Assembly: GCA_964607765.1 (NCBI GenBank) | Contig: CAZSNT010000012.1 | Coordinates: forward strand, 32,226 to 96,225 | Direction: 5' to 3' | Source: CAZSNT01 sp964607765 | Lineage (GTDB): Bacteria > Verrucomicrobiota > Lentisphaeria > Oligosphaerales > JABHEG01 | DNA: 64,000 nt | Notes under the pieces: generated by a model | Databases searched by the model: none | The model's input: the letters and a program-made list of their open reading frames with translations, nothing else | Told to the model about the DNA's origin: nothing | Position numbers and translations under genes: made by a program | Shown here: piece after piece, positions 43,414 to 51,628 of the stretch | How positions within the stretch are numbered: the stretch's first letter is position 1 | Layout: each line of letters opens with the position of its first letter

Positions 43414-46032
43414 TCATTGCCGGTCGCGCGGCGTGGCTTTCGCGCCCGGCAGATTCGCCCTGATCGCCTCCGCCACCTGCGCGGCGAGCTTCGCAGAGCC
43501 GTCTTTGGTGAAATGCACGTTGCCCGGTCCCGAGAAGAGCGCTGGCCCAAACGTCGCTGTCAGGGCATGCAGGTCGTTGATGACAATGCCGTGCCTGTCC
43601 ATGATCCTCTTCGCCGCGGCGTTGTACTTGATGTCATCACCCAACACCCGCCCGGCTTCGCCTTCGGGCACGACAGTAGTCGAGGCCCAGATGAGCTTGG
43701 CGCCGGTCTTCTTGAGCTGCTCGACGAGTTGCTCGAGATTCCTCTCGTACTGCGCCAGGGGCACGGCGATGGTGCCGTTGACCTTGTCGCGACGCCCCTG
43801 GACCTTGGACTCGGGGTGCCGATAGCAGAGATCGTGCAGGCCCCAGTTGAAGTGGATCACATCCCACTCGGTCTTGCCCGACCACTGCTTCAGACTTCTG
43901 AGGCCGCGCTCCGTATCGCCGCAGTTCGTCGGCGCCCGCTTCACGTTGGCCACGCCCTTCAGCAGCTCGATGGTGGGTTTGGTGTAACCGACGGAGATGG
44001 AGTCGCCGATGAGCAACACATTAGGGAGATCGGGGTTGAGCGTCTGGGCGGTCTTCAGACCGTCCATGTCCTGTTTGGGGGTGAAGAACTCAGTCGCCAT
44101 GTTCGCTCCATTCACGATTACTTCCGCTATTCTCCCAGGATAGGCAAACGGTGCACTGTAGGGGCCGACGGGCGCGCGAGAGGCGCTGCCGATCACAAAA
44201 CCCATTCCCGGCTGGGTCGTGATCAGTGTGCCTGAACTGCCAGACGCCGCCTCGGCGCCATCCATCAGCAGGCTCATCTTGCCACCTTGGCCGAGAATTG
44301 CCGTCAGCTCAAACGGCTTCCGTGGCACGGGCGTGGACCCGACGATCGTCGTCAGTTTCTGTTTGTCACGCATGCTGAAGCACGGCTTGCCATCCTGGAC
44401 GTAGACTGAATAACCGTAACTCTTGCCCCCCTGCACCACCAGGACTCCGTCGGTCCCTTTCCCGGGCGTCGCCCGACAGCTGATCGTGATCGGCTTGTTC
44501 TCGACATCCGGCCGGTCCTTAACCGTGACCGCGCGAGTCACCTCCCGCGGCTCGGGTCTCTTGGGCGACTCGCCGGTTTTCTGTTCCACCGGCTCTACCG
44601 AGGGAGCGCTCGCCGCAGGCATGGTGGCTGCCGTTGCCGTCCGCCAGTCGTGCAGCATTCTCCTGAGCTTGGCCGTCAGCGCGGGCTGCGCCTGGGAGAG
44701 GTCGGTCTGCTCGCCCAGATCGTCACGCAGATTGTACAGCTCCACCTTGCCGTTCGAGAAGCGCTCGACGAGTTTGTGGTCGCCGGCCCGGATGGCGCCG
44801 GAAGCGCCCATATTGTTCACCGCGTGATCGTGCGGGAAGTGGAAGTAGAGAGCTTTGCGCTCGAGTTCCTTCGTCTGCCCTCTCAGCAGGCCGGTCAGGC
44901 TGAGCCCGTCAAGGTGCTGTTTCGGCTTCAGCGGCAGGCCCGCCATGTCGAGGATGGTGGGATAGAAGTCCGTGCTGATGATCGGGACGTCGCAGACGCG
45001 TCCCTTCGCGGTCACCCCGGGCCATTTGACGATCATGGGTTCCCGGATGCCGCCCTCGTAAACCCAGGCCTTGCCGGCCCGAAGCGGGAGATTGGAGGTC
45101 GGCCCGCCCTTCGATGACTTGCTGTTCGTTGAGAGGCCCCCGTTGTCCGACATGAAGATGACGACGGTGTCCTTGTCCCTTCCCGAACTCTTCAAGTACT
45201 CCAGGATCCGCCCGACGTTCTCATCCATGCTCTCGACCATGGCCGCGTAGACCGGGTTGTCCTGCCGCTTGCGGTTCCAGCTCTCATACTCCTTGTCGGC
45301 GCCGGCCGGCTCGGAGATGCCCATGTCCGCCAGCTTCTTCTCGTACTTGGCAATCTTGTCTTTCTTGCCGGTCACCGGCGTGTGGACCGTGTAATACCAC
45401 ATGTTCAGGAAAAACGGCTTATCGACTGTCTCTTGCATGAACTGAATGGCCTTGTCAGTCAGCACGTCCGTGAGATAGTCTCCCGGTTTCCCGTCTTCGA
45501 GACCGGGCACATCGTTGCTGCTGCGCTTCTTGTTCTTGTAGGGGAAAAAGAACGAGCCCGGCTGCCCGGCCGAATGCCCGCCAACATTGACGTCGAAGCC
45601 CTGACACTCGGGATAGTGCGTTTTCCCTTTCTCATGGTGGATCTGCAGGTGCCACTTGCCAAAGTGCGCCGTGCGGTAGCCTGCGTCTTTCAAGGCTTCA
45701 GCCAACGTCACCTCCGCCAACGGCATGCTCTCGGTCGGCGTGGCGCGCGTGAAGTTGATGCGTGCGGGGTATTTCCCGGTCATGATGCTGGCCCGCGTCG
45801 GTGAGCACACCGGACTGGCCGCGTAGGCGTTGGTGAAGCGCATCCCTTCCGAAGCAAGCCGGTCGATGTTCGGCGTTTCGTGAAACGTCGAGCCGTAACA
45901 CCCGACATCGGCCCATCCCAAGTCGTCGATCAGGAAGAAGACCACGTTCGGGCGCGCGGGAGCAGCAAGTGCGAGGCCGGAAAACAGGATGGTTGCGGAG
46001 ACCGCAAGTACTGGGATGGATTTTGACTTCAT
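43414..46032 (-). CDS. Exported three-domain fusion: sulfatase, LamG-like domain, SGNH hydrolase
   Basis: An 872-residue protein, almost twice the normal sulfatase length. After a signal peptide (residues 1-23) comes a complete sulfatase with CSPTR (Cys76), FGKWHLQIHHEKGK, FMSDNGGLST and EGGIREPMIVKWPG. A Pro/Glu-rich linker (about 475-500) leads to a concanavalin-like beta-sandwich (about 505-650; SYGYSVYVQDGKPCFSMRD, FAYPGRIAEVIVNG). The last 200 residues are an SGNH/GDSL hydrolase with LLIGDSISVGY (Ser678), NWGLHD and GNVHFTKDG (His840); the Asp usually three residues before that His is absent. It would remove sulfate and an acyl group from one glycan. ATG 46032 has a GGGAA site. Confidence 0.9.
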   Translation of the reverse strand: MKSKSIPVLAVSATILFSGLALAAPARPNVVFFLIDDLGWADVGCYGSTFHETPNIDRLASEGMRFTNAYAASPVCSPTRASIMTGKYPARINFTRATPTESMPLAEVTLAEALKDAGYRTAHFGKWHLQIHHEKGKTHYPECQGFDVNVGGHSAGQPGSFFFPYKNKKRSSNDVPGLEDGKPGDYLTDVLTDKAIQFMQETVDKPFFLNMWYYTVHTPVTGKKDKIAKYEKKLADMGISEPAGADKEYESWNRKRQDNPVYAAMVESMDENVGRILEYLKSSGRDKDTVVIFMSDNGGLSTNSKSSKGGPTSNLPLRAGKAWVYEGGIREPMIVKWPGVTAKGRVCDVPIISTDFYPTILDMAGLPLKPKQHLDGLSLTGLLRGQTKELERKALYFHFPHDHAVNNMGASGAIRAGDHKLVERFSNGKVELYNLRDDLGEQTDLSQAQPALTAKLRRMLHDWRTATAATMPAASAPSVEPVEQKTGESPKRPEPREVTRAVTVKDRPDVENKPITISCRATPGKGTDGVLVVQGGKSYGYSVYVQDGKPCFSMRDKQKLTTIVGSTPVPRKPFELTAILGQGGKMSLLMDGAEAASGSSGTLITTQPGMGFVIGSASRAPVGPYSAPFAYPGRIAEVIVNGANMATEFFTPKQDMDGLKTAQTLNPDLPNVLLIGDSISVGYTKPTIELLKGVANVKRAPTNCGDTERGLRSLKQWSGKTEWDVIHFNWGLHDLCYRHPESKVQGRRDKVNGTIAVPLAQYERNLEQLVEQLKKTGAKLIWASTTVVPEGEAGRVLGDDIKYNAAAKRIMDRHGIVINDLHALTATFGPALFSGPGNVHFTKDGSAKLAAQVAEAIRANLPGAKATPRDRQ

Positions 46033-46084
46033 GGCAGTTCCCTAGCGTGGGTGTTGAAGACTGAGGCCCTCTCAGTCAAAGATG

Positions 46085-47536
46085 TCATTCTGACGGGCGC
46101 CACGGCTTGCCGGACTGCTTGTGCTCCTGCAAGAACTGTGCATCCACTTGCTTGTACCATTGATGCAGCTTGGCACGCATCGCTGTCACCTCACCAGGCA
46201 TGGTCTCGGCGAGATCGTGTTTCTCGCCGATATCCGCCTTCAGGTTGTAGAGGTGGACACGGCCGTCCTCGTAACGCTCAAAGAGCTTGTAGTCACCCAT
46301 GCGAACCGCGCCGCCGGGGATGCCGCCTTGGTTGGAGTAGTGCGGGTAATGCCAGTACAGGGCCTCGCGCTTGAGGCTGTGGCCCCCGAGCGCGGGCGTG
46401 ATGTCGACGCCGTCGATCACGTGCTCAACTTCCGCGCCGGTGGCGGCCGCAATAGTCGGCAAAAGGTCGATGGAGCAGATCGGTTCGGCGCTCACCGAAC
46501 CGGGCTTGGTGACGCCTGGATAGCGCACGATCCAAGGCTCGCGGATGCCGCCCTCATAGACCCACCCCTTGCCGCCGCGGAGCGGCAAGTTGCTCGTGGG
46601 CGAGCCCTCCGAGGTGGAGAGACCGCCATTGTCCGAAGTGAAGACCACGATCGTCTTTCCTGACAGGGCGTTCCCTTCCAGTTCATCCAGAACTCTGCCC
46701 ACGGCCTGATCCATCGCCTCTACCATGGCGGCGTAAACGGCGTGTTTCTGAAGAATCCGGACTCGGCGCGGCTTGCTTCCGAAGACCTGCTCCTCTTCGG
46801 CAAACTCCTCGCCGGCGACCTCTTTGGCCTTCGCCTCATATTTCTGCACCAGGTCCTTGCGCCCCATCAATGGAGTGTGCACCGAGTAGAAAGACAGGTA
46901 GGCAAGAAAGGACTTGTCCTTGTTATCCCGTATGAAGGCAGCGGTATCGCGGGCGAGCCGATCAGGCAGATGGTCACCATCAGGGCTCTCGACCTTCATC
47001 TGAGGGTTCTGGAAGGGGGCGAAGTACTTCCTGCCCGTGTAGGGGCCACCCCGGTGATAGCCACCCACATTGACATCAAAGCCCTGGTTCTGCGGATAGA
47101 ACTCCTCGCTGGGGCCGAGATGCCACTTCCCCGCGAAGAAGGTCGTGTATCCCCTCGCTTTGAGGATCTCGGCGAGGGTGATCTCCTCGACCTCCATCCT
47201 GTTCGAGAGCGGAGCCGGGGCAAACCGGCCTTTGCGCTTTCCTGAGAAGAAGTTGGTCGCCTTCACCCGGGTAGGGTACTTGCCGGTCATCAGGCTGTAG
47301 CGTGTCGGCGAGCAGACAGGATTTGCCGCGTAGCCATCGGTGAAGCGCATCCCCGTGGCTGCCAGTCTGTCGATGTTCGGCGTTTCGTAGAAGCACTTCG
47401 GATTGTTGGCGCCGATGTCCATATAGCCCAGGTCGTCGACAAGGAAGACGACCACGTTCGGGCGAGGGCCTGCGGCAAGCGCCAGGTGGGTGGTCAGCAT
47501 CACTGCGATCGCGGTAGCATGAAGGGGAAATCTCAA
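46085..47536 (-). CDS. Exported sulfatase (Cys-type, CSPTR)
   Basis: A 483-residue arylsulfatase-like enzyme. No ATG fits the leader; TTG 47536 has GAGGAGA 8 bases upstream and gives a clean signal peptide (RFPLHATAIAVMLTTHLALA). It has FLVDDLGYMDIG, CSPTR (Cys75), FFAGKWHLGPSEEFYPQNQG, FTSDNGGLST and EGGIREPWIVRYPG. It is the closest relative in the window of the sulfatase part of the fusion protein 52 bases downstream and looks like its single-domain sister, so a tandem duplication followed by domain gain is likely. Confidence 0.92.
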   Translation of the reverse strand: MRFPLHATAIAVMLTTHLALAAGPRPNVVVFLVDDLGYMDIGANNPKCFYETPNIDRLAATGMRFTDGYAANPVCSPTRYSLMTGKYPTRVKATNFFSGKRKGRFAPAPLSNRMEVEEITLAEILKARGYTTFFAGKWHLGPSEEFYPQNQGFDVNVGGYHRGGPYTGRKYFAPFQNPQMKVESPDGDHLPDRLARDTAAFIRDNKDKSFLAYLSFYSVHTPLMGRKDLVQKYEAKAKEVAGEEFAEEEQVFGSKPRRVRILQKHAVYAAMVEAMDQAVGRVLDELEGNALSGKTIVVFTSDNGGLSTSEGSPTSNLPLRGGKGWVYEGGIREPWIVRYPGVTKPGSVSAEPICSIDLLPTIAAATGAEVEHVIDGVDITPALGGHSLKREALYWHYPHYSNQGGIPGGAVRMGDYKLFERYEDGRVHLYNLKADIGEKHDLAETMPGEVTAMRAKLHQWYKQVDAQFLQEHKQSGKPWRPSE

Positions 47537-47562
47537 CTCTCTGTTCTCCTCTTTTCTTGACC

Positions 47563-47649
47563 TTGGACTGGCGACTGACGGCCAGCGACTAGCGGAGTGC
47601 CAGGTAATCCCGACGTTCGCGAGTCGCAAGTCGCGAGTCGCTAGTCCGG
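47563..47649. repeat. Low-complexity GACT/GCGACT spacer repeat
   Basis: The spacer between two genes is made of short words: minus strand GACTAGCGACTCGCGACTTG followed by CGACTCGCGA, and later CTAGTCGCTGG and CAGTCGCCAGTCC. It is a degenerate tandem array with a period of about 7-8 bases and no coding sense. It is of the same general style as the repeat near 53934-54039. Confidence 0.65.
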
Positions 47650-47681
47650 AGCGGGCTGGGGCGCGGAGGAATGCCCGTGCA

Positions 47682-50675
47682 TCATGATCCCTCCTTGACA
47701 GGAATCTCCGTGCCTTCTGTGAACAACTGGACCTCGATCCACGCGGTCTTGTCGCCGCTGAAGTGGTAAGTGTCGTAGCCGGTCTTCGCCGTGAAACCCT
47801 CGTTGACGACAGCGACAGTCTGTTTCGGATGGAAGTTCGCGTCGTAGATGACCGCCGTGTCGGCGCCGTCGTACTCGATGTAGTCGCCCGTGCTGATGTC
47901 GCCACAGACCTTCAGCTTGCCGGCGCTGTTGGCGATGGTCAGCTCCCGGAGCGGGACGTTGATCTCCCTGAGCAGCTTGATGTCCCGAACCTTGATCCGC
48001 GGGCTGGCGCCCGGCGGGACGTGGCAGAATCCGGTCCGGAACCAACTGACCATTGAGTATCGGGTGTGCTTGGTCGCCAGGCGCCAACCCCACCTCTCCT
48101 CGTGCCAGGCGACCTCGCCGTTGGGAATCTCGATGGTCTTCTCGCCGGTGAAGTCGATCGGCACCACATAGTCGCGTCCGGCGATCTGAACGGCAAAGAT
48201 GGCGCCGCTGCCGTCGCCCTCGACCGTGAGGCCGATGCCGCGGTGGTTGGTCATGTTGGCTCGACACTGGAAGGTCGGCAGCTTGTAGGCCTCGTAGAAG
48301 TCCGCGTCAACCGTGTTCTCGGCTGCGAAGATGGTGCCGTCGGCGGCGACTTCGACACTGGTCAGGCTCTGCCCCGAGAAGTCTTCCTGCTTCGGATCGA
48401 GAAGCATGTTGCAGTCAATCGCCAGTTCCTGCACGCCTTCGTCCGCCGCATTCCCGGCCTCGAAGAGATGGGCCAGTTCCTCAGCCTTGCCGGCGATTTC
48501 CTCGAACTCGAATGCGCTCTTCGTCGGCAGGTCGTAGTCGTAGCTCGGTGCCAGCCTGATGACGAACTTGGGCGTCTGCGCCGGGTTGGGATTCTCGAGG
48601 GTGAGCGAGCCGTCCAGCTTGAGGTACTGTTTGGGGGGGATGGCGCCGTGCTCCTGGCCGTGGATCCACAGCGGGTCGCCGACCGCCCGGGTCATGACGG
48701 TGGTGGGCACGAGACTCAGCTTGCCGCTGGCTTTGCGGGCCACGAAGACGTTTCTCGAGGCGAGGTGCTTGCTGCGTTCGTAGCGGTCGGGCAGGTACTG
48801 GAAGCTGTCCTCGATGAGCTTGCGCTGGTCGTCGGTCAGGTTGGCGGCTGCCTCTCGCCAGTTCCGCAGAATCTCGAGCAACTCGTCGATCTGGCCGTGA
48901 GCGCGCAGGTCCTTGGGCCTGACGCCGAACATCGGCTCCGGTTTCGCCAGCCCGAGCGCGCCGCCTTTGTAGCCCTGGCTGAGCGTGTAGTGGGTGTCCA
49001 GCTTGTTCACGGCCGGGCGAGAATTGGAGTCGAGCGCGAACGGGACGCTGTAGCTGCCGTGGGTGTAGGAGCAGTGCCCCTCCATGAGCTTCCGCGTGCT
49101 GTTGAGCCGGTGCTCGATGTGGCACTTGGGCTGGACGGCGCCGCTGTCGTGGGCGGTCACGGGATGGTCCAGTTTCTGGTAGACGAGGGCGGCGAACTTC
49201 TGGAACCCCCAGTTGCCCGTGTAGTTGTGGATCTCGCAGCCGTCGTACTCGGCATGCCAGACGCGGCAGCGGTTGAGAAGGCCCGCATAGTTCTCGGCGA
49301 CCTCGGCCAGCAGCGTGCTGTCGTTCTCCGGCAGCATCATGCGACGGTAGGCAGTGATCAGCCCGATGACGGTGTCGCCGGACGTGTGCGCGGCTGTCAC
49401 AGTGTTCATGCCGCGCTGGCAGTCCGTGAGCGTCCAGATCTCCTGGTCGGAGTCCTGGAAGGCCCCGACGCGCATAATCTCGTCGCCGATGCGCAGGCAG
49501 TGGAAATCGTGCATGCGCCGGTACAACGCCGGCATCCGTATGGTGGCGCTCGTGTCATCCACCAGGAAGGGAAGCTCGAGGCCGTTCAGCGGCTTCACCT
49601 GGATCGTGGTGTCGGATGCGGCCACGTCGCCGACCAGTTCGAAGGCGCCGTAGCTGGCCAATCGGTCGTCCGGATTGACGACGTATTTGCGGTCGCCTGG
49701 CCCGAGCCCGCCGCTGACGTAATGGATGGTGAGCCGGATACCGCGCTCCCACAGGTGGTCGGAGTAGGCTCTCAGGTCGCTCTCGCCGTTGGGGTAGATG
49801 TCGCTGCGCAGCTCCCAGTTGAGCTCGTTGTTGGCCATGAAGCCGTGCCGCCACGAGTTGGTGAACAGGTAGATCTCGTTGCAGCCCGCCTTTTGGGCCC
49901 ACTCGGCGCCCTCGTACAGTTCGTCGAGGCTGGTCCCTTCGAGCATGAGCAGGTTGCGCTCCGCGAAGATCCCCTGCCAGTCCGTCACCCATTGCCTGGC
50001 GCGCTCATGGGTCCAGGGACCTTCGATTTTGGGGTGCGGCAGGCCCTCGTTGGCCCAGATGGCCAGGATGATGTCATCCTCGTCGTCATCATTCAGGGGC
50101 GCGTAGAGCGCAAAGCTCCCGAGCGGGTTGTCGGGGTGGCGGTTCCAGATGAACTCGAACTGCACCTGGATGTCGTTGTCCGACACGGTGCGGGTCACGA
50201 GTGCGTTGTGGTGGGCGTGCTCGATGTCGTCGTTCTCCGGCCCGCCCTTGCCGACGACAAAGGTCATGTAGTCGGTGTCAAACGCCTTGACGTTCCCAGT
50301 TGCGTTGAGGCCGAAGTGCAGCGTGAGCACACTGGTCGTGGGAATGCCTTCCAGCCGGGCGAGCCGGAAATGGCAGTAGCGCGCCCGCGGCGTCACCTCG
50401 AAGGTGACTGCCTGCGTCCCGTTGGCGGACCGGCACCTGAGCAGGTTCCCGTCCAGCCACTCCAGTTCAGACAGCGGAATCTCCGTCTGCATGTTGAGCA
50501 GCAGGTAGAACGCCTTTCCCGGGTCTGATGTGTCGAGAAGTTCCTCGCCCCTGGCATTGCGAAAAGACACCAGCTTTCCGGTCGTGGCGAAGCGGAGTTG
50601 GTAGTTCTGCGTCTGGACGAGCAGCGGATGCTGCTCGTCCGTTTGGCAGGAGTTGGGGGGTATGTTGGGTGCCAT
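47682..50675 (-). CDS. Large unknown protein, putative new glycoside-hydrolase-like family (cytoplasmic copy)
   Basis: A 997-residue protein without signal peptide; ATG 50675 has a GAGGA site 5 bases upstream. I recognise no named family. N-terminal residues 1-200 look like a beta-supersandwich (FEVTPRARYCHFRLARL). A TIM-barrel-like part follows (DIILAIWANEGLPHP, CNEIYLFTNSWRHGF, GIRLTIHYVSGG). It is interrupted at about 345-440 by a beta-insert with DCQRGMNTVTAAHTSGDTV. The barrel then resumes with VWHAEYDGCE (474-480), a plausible acidic active-site pair. The C-terminus carries a sugar-binding-like beta-domain (GDGSGAIFAVQIAGRDYVVP, IPNGEVAWHEERWGW). The gene at 54028-57435 shares the whole plan. 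Confidence 0.75.
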   Translation of the reverse strand: MAPNIPPNSCQTDEQHPLLVQTQNYQLRFATTGKLVSFRNARGEELLDTSDPGKAFYLLLNMQTEIPLSELEWLDGNLLRCRSANGTQAVTFEVTPRARYCHFRLARLEGIPTTSVLTLHFGLNATGNVKAFDTDYMTFVVGKGGPENDDIEHAHHNALVTRTVSDNDIQVQFEFIWNRHPDNPLGSFALYAPLNDDDEDDIILAIWANEGLPHPKIEGPWTHERARQWVTDWQGIFAERNLLMLEGTSLDELYEGAEWAQKAGCNEIYLFTNSWRHGFMANNELNWELRSDIYPNGESDLRAYSDHLWERGIRLTIHYVSGGLGPGDRKYVVNPDDRLASYGAFELVGDVAASDTTIQVKPLNGLELPFLVDDTSATIRMPALYRRMHDFHCLRIGDEIMRVGAFQDSDQEIWTLTDCQRGMNTVTAAHTSGDTVIGLITAYRRMMLPENDSTLLAEVAENYAGLLNRCRVWHAEYDGCEIHNYTGNWGFQKFAALVYQKLDHPVTAHDSGAVQPKCHIEHRLNSTRKLMEGHCSYTHGSYSVPFALDSNSRPAVNKLDTHYTLSQGYKGGALGLAKPEPMFGVRPKDLRAHGQIDELLEILRNWREAAANLTDDQRKLIEDSFQYLPDRYERSKHLASRNVFVARKASGKLSLVPTTVMTRAVGDPLWIHGQEHGAIPPKQYLKLDGSLTLENPNPAQTPKFVIRLAPSYDYDLPTKSAFEFEEIAGKAEELAHLFEAGNAADEGVQELAIDCNMLLDPKQEDFSGQSLTSVEVAADGTIFAAENTVDADFYEAYKLPTFQCRANMTNHRGIGLTVEGDGSGAIFAVQIAGRDYVVPIDFTGEKTIEIPNGEVAWHEERWGWRLATKHTRYSMVSWFRTGFCHVPPGASPRIKVRDIKLLREINVPLRELTIANSAGKLKVCGDISTGDYIEYDGADTAVIYDANFHPKQTVAVVNEGFTAKTGYDTYHFSGDKTAWIEVQLFTEGTEIPVKEGS

Positions 50676-50790
50676 GCAAATCCTCGAGGAAAAAGTCAGG
50701 GGGCAGCGATCCGGATCGGAATCTCAGTCGACAGACGAGGCGGATCGATTGGGATTCCGACTGCGACTAAGATGGTCAGGCCGCCTCAGC

Positions 50791-51153
50791 TTACTTGCGC
50801 GCATCTGTGACAGCAGCCTTGCGCCGCGCTCGTTTGCGTGCGGTCCGTGCCGGCGCTAGTCGTATCTCCACCTCGCAGCCTACCGCGTCTGCGTAGCGCC
50901 TCAAAGTGGCGATGGACGGTGAGTGTTTCCCGCCGGCTTCCAAGCGCGATACGGCGCTTTTCGTTGTCCCCATCGACACAGCGACTTCCTCCTGTGTCAG
51001 GCCCGCCCTCGCCCGGGCCGCGAGCAGTTCCCTGGCCAGTGCGTATTCCTCGGCCAAGGCCTCGTAAGCTGCGTCGAATCCCTGCCGCCGCGAGGCCCTT
51101 GCCAGGAACGCCTCATGCTCATGAGGAACCGGGCTGTATCCAGAGTCAGCCAT
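50791..51153 (-). CDS. HTH antitoxin (XRE/HigA-like)
   Basis: A 120-residue protein with a helix-turn-helix at about residues 50-95 (ARAGLTQEEVAVSMGTTKSA, VSRLEAGGKHSPSIATLRRY) and a basic tail (ARTARKRARRKAA). Its start overlaps the end of the toxin gene by 8 bases, the toxin-first order of HigBA-type modules. It should neutralise the toxin and repress the shared promoter at 51478-51506. Confidence 0.88.
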   Translation of the reverse strand: MADSGYSPVPHEHEAFLARASRRQGFDAAYEALAEEYALARELLAARARAGLTQEEVAVSMGTTKSAVSRLEAGGKHSPSIATLRRYADAVGCEVEIRLAPARTARKRARRKAAVTDARK

Positions 51154-51472
51154 GCTTCACCTCTTTCAGTCTTCTGCGGGCAATGCGCAGGTTGCGTTCC
51201 GGTGTCGTCCGCGTCTTCTTCACAAACGCGTGAAGCACGATCACCCGCCGCCCTTCCAGATAGCAGTAGAGAGCTCTTCCGGTGCCTTCCCGACCGCGGG
51301 GACGCAATTCGAATAGAGCCCCGCCAAGGGAGCGCGAATGCGGCATTCGCAGGTCCGGCCCAAATTCCATCAGCAATTCCACCAGGCGAGCGTAGTCAGC
51401 CAAGATCCCAACAGGCCAGCTCTCGATGTCTGCGCGGACTCGTTGGTTGTAGTACTCGATTGAGTATGGCAT
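51146..51472 (-). CDS. RelE/HigB-like toxin (phage-derived Gp49-like family)
   Basis: A 108-residue toxin with the Gp49 landmarks YYNQRVRADIESWPVGILAD, RMPHSRSLGGALFELR and RALYCYLEGRRVIVLHAFVK, ending in a basic helix. Members cut mRNA on the ribosome. I prefer ATG 51472 (MPYSIEYY) because the ATG at 51487 lies inside the promoter. With a -10 box only 5 bases upstream, the message may be leaderless. The module stands alone within a CAZyme cluster and is a likely acquired or stabilising element. Confidence 0.88.
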   Translation of the reverse strand: MPYSIEYYNQRVRADIESWPVGILADYARLVELLMEFGPDLRMPHSRSLGGALFELRPRGREGTGRALYCYLEGRRVIVLHAFVKKTRTTPERNLRIARRRLKEVKHG

Positions 51473-51477
51473 GTCAA

Positions 51478-51506
51478 AAGTTAGCATAAATGCGAACTGC
51501 AGTCAA
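51478..51506 (-). promoter_or_regulatory. Promoter of the toxin-antitoxin module
   Basis: TTGACT (51501-51506) and TAACTT (51478-51483) on the minus strand are 17 bases apart. The start point would fall at or beside ATG 51472, so the transcript would have almost no leader; no Shine-Dalgarno site is visible for the toxin gene. Confidence 0.5.
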
Positions 51507-51550
51507 GATGGGCCTCGGGCCTGTTGGGGCCTTGCAGACCCCTGGAGCAG

Positions 51551-51615
51551 TTGACCCAATCTTCCGCCTGATCCTTCCCCCTGATCTTTCACCCTGATCT
51601 TTCACCCTAATCTTC
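51551..51615. repeat. 13-bp minisatellite (5 degenerate units)
   Basis: Five units of 13 bases with the consensus CACCCTGATCTTT (minus strand AAAGATCAGGGTG) lie between the toxin gene and the end of the GH gene at 51629. The unit is related to the 53689-53766 array (CTTCGACCCTAAT in another phase). Confidence 0.75.
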
Positions 51616-51628
51616 CCCTCTCCTCTCC

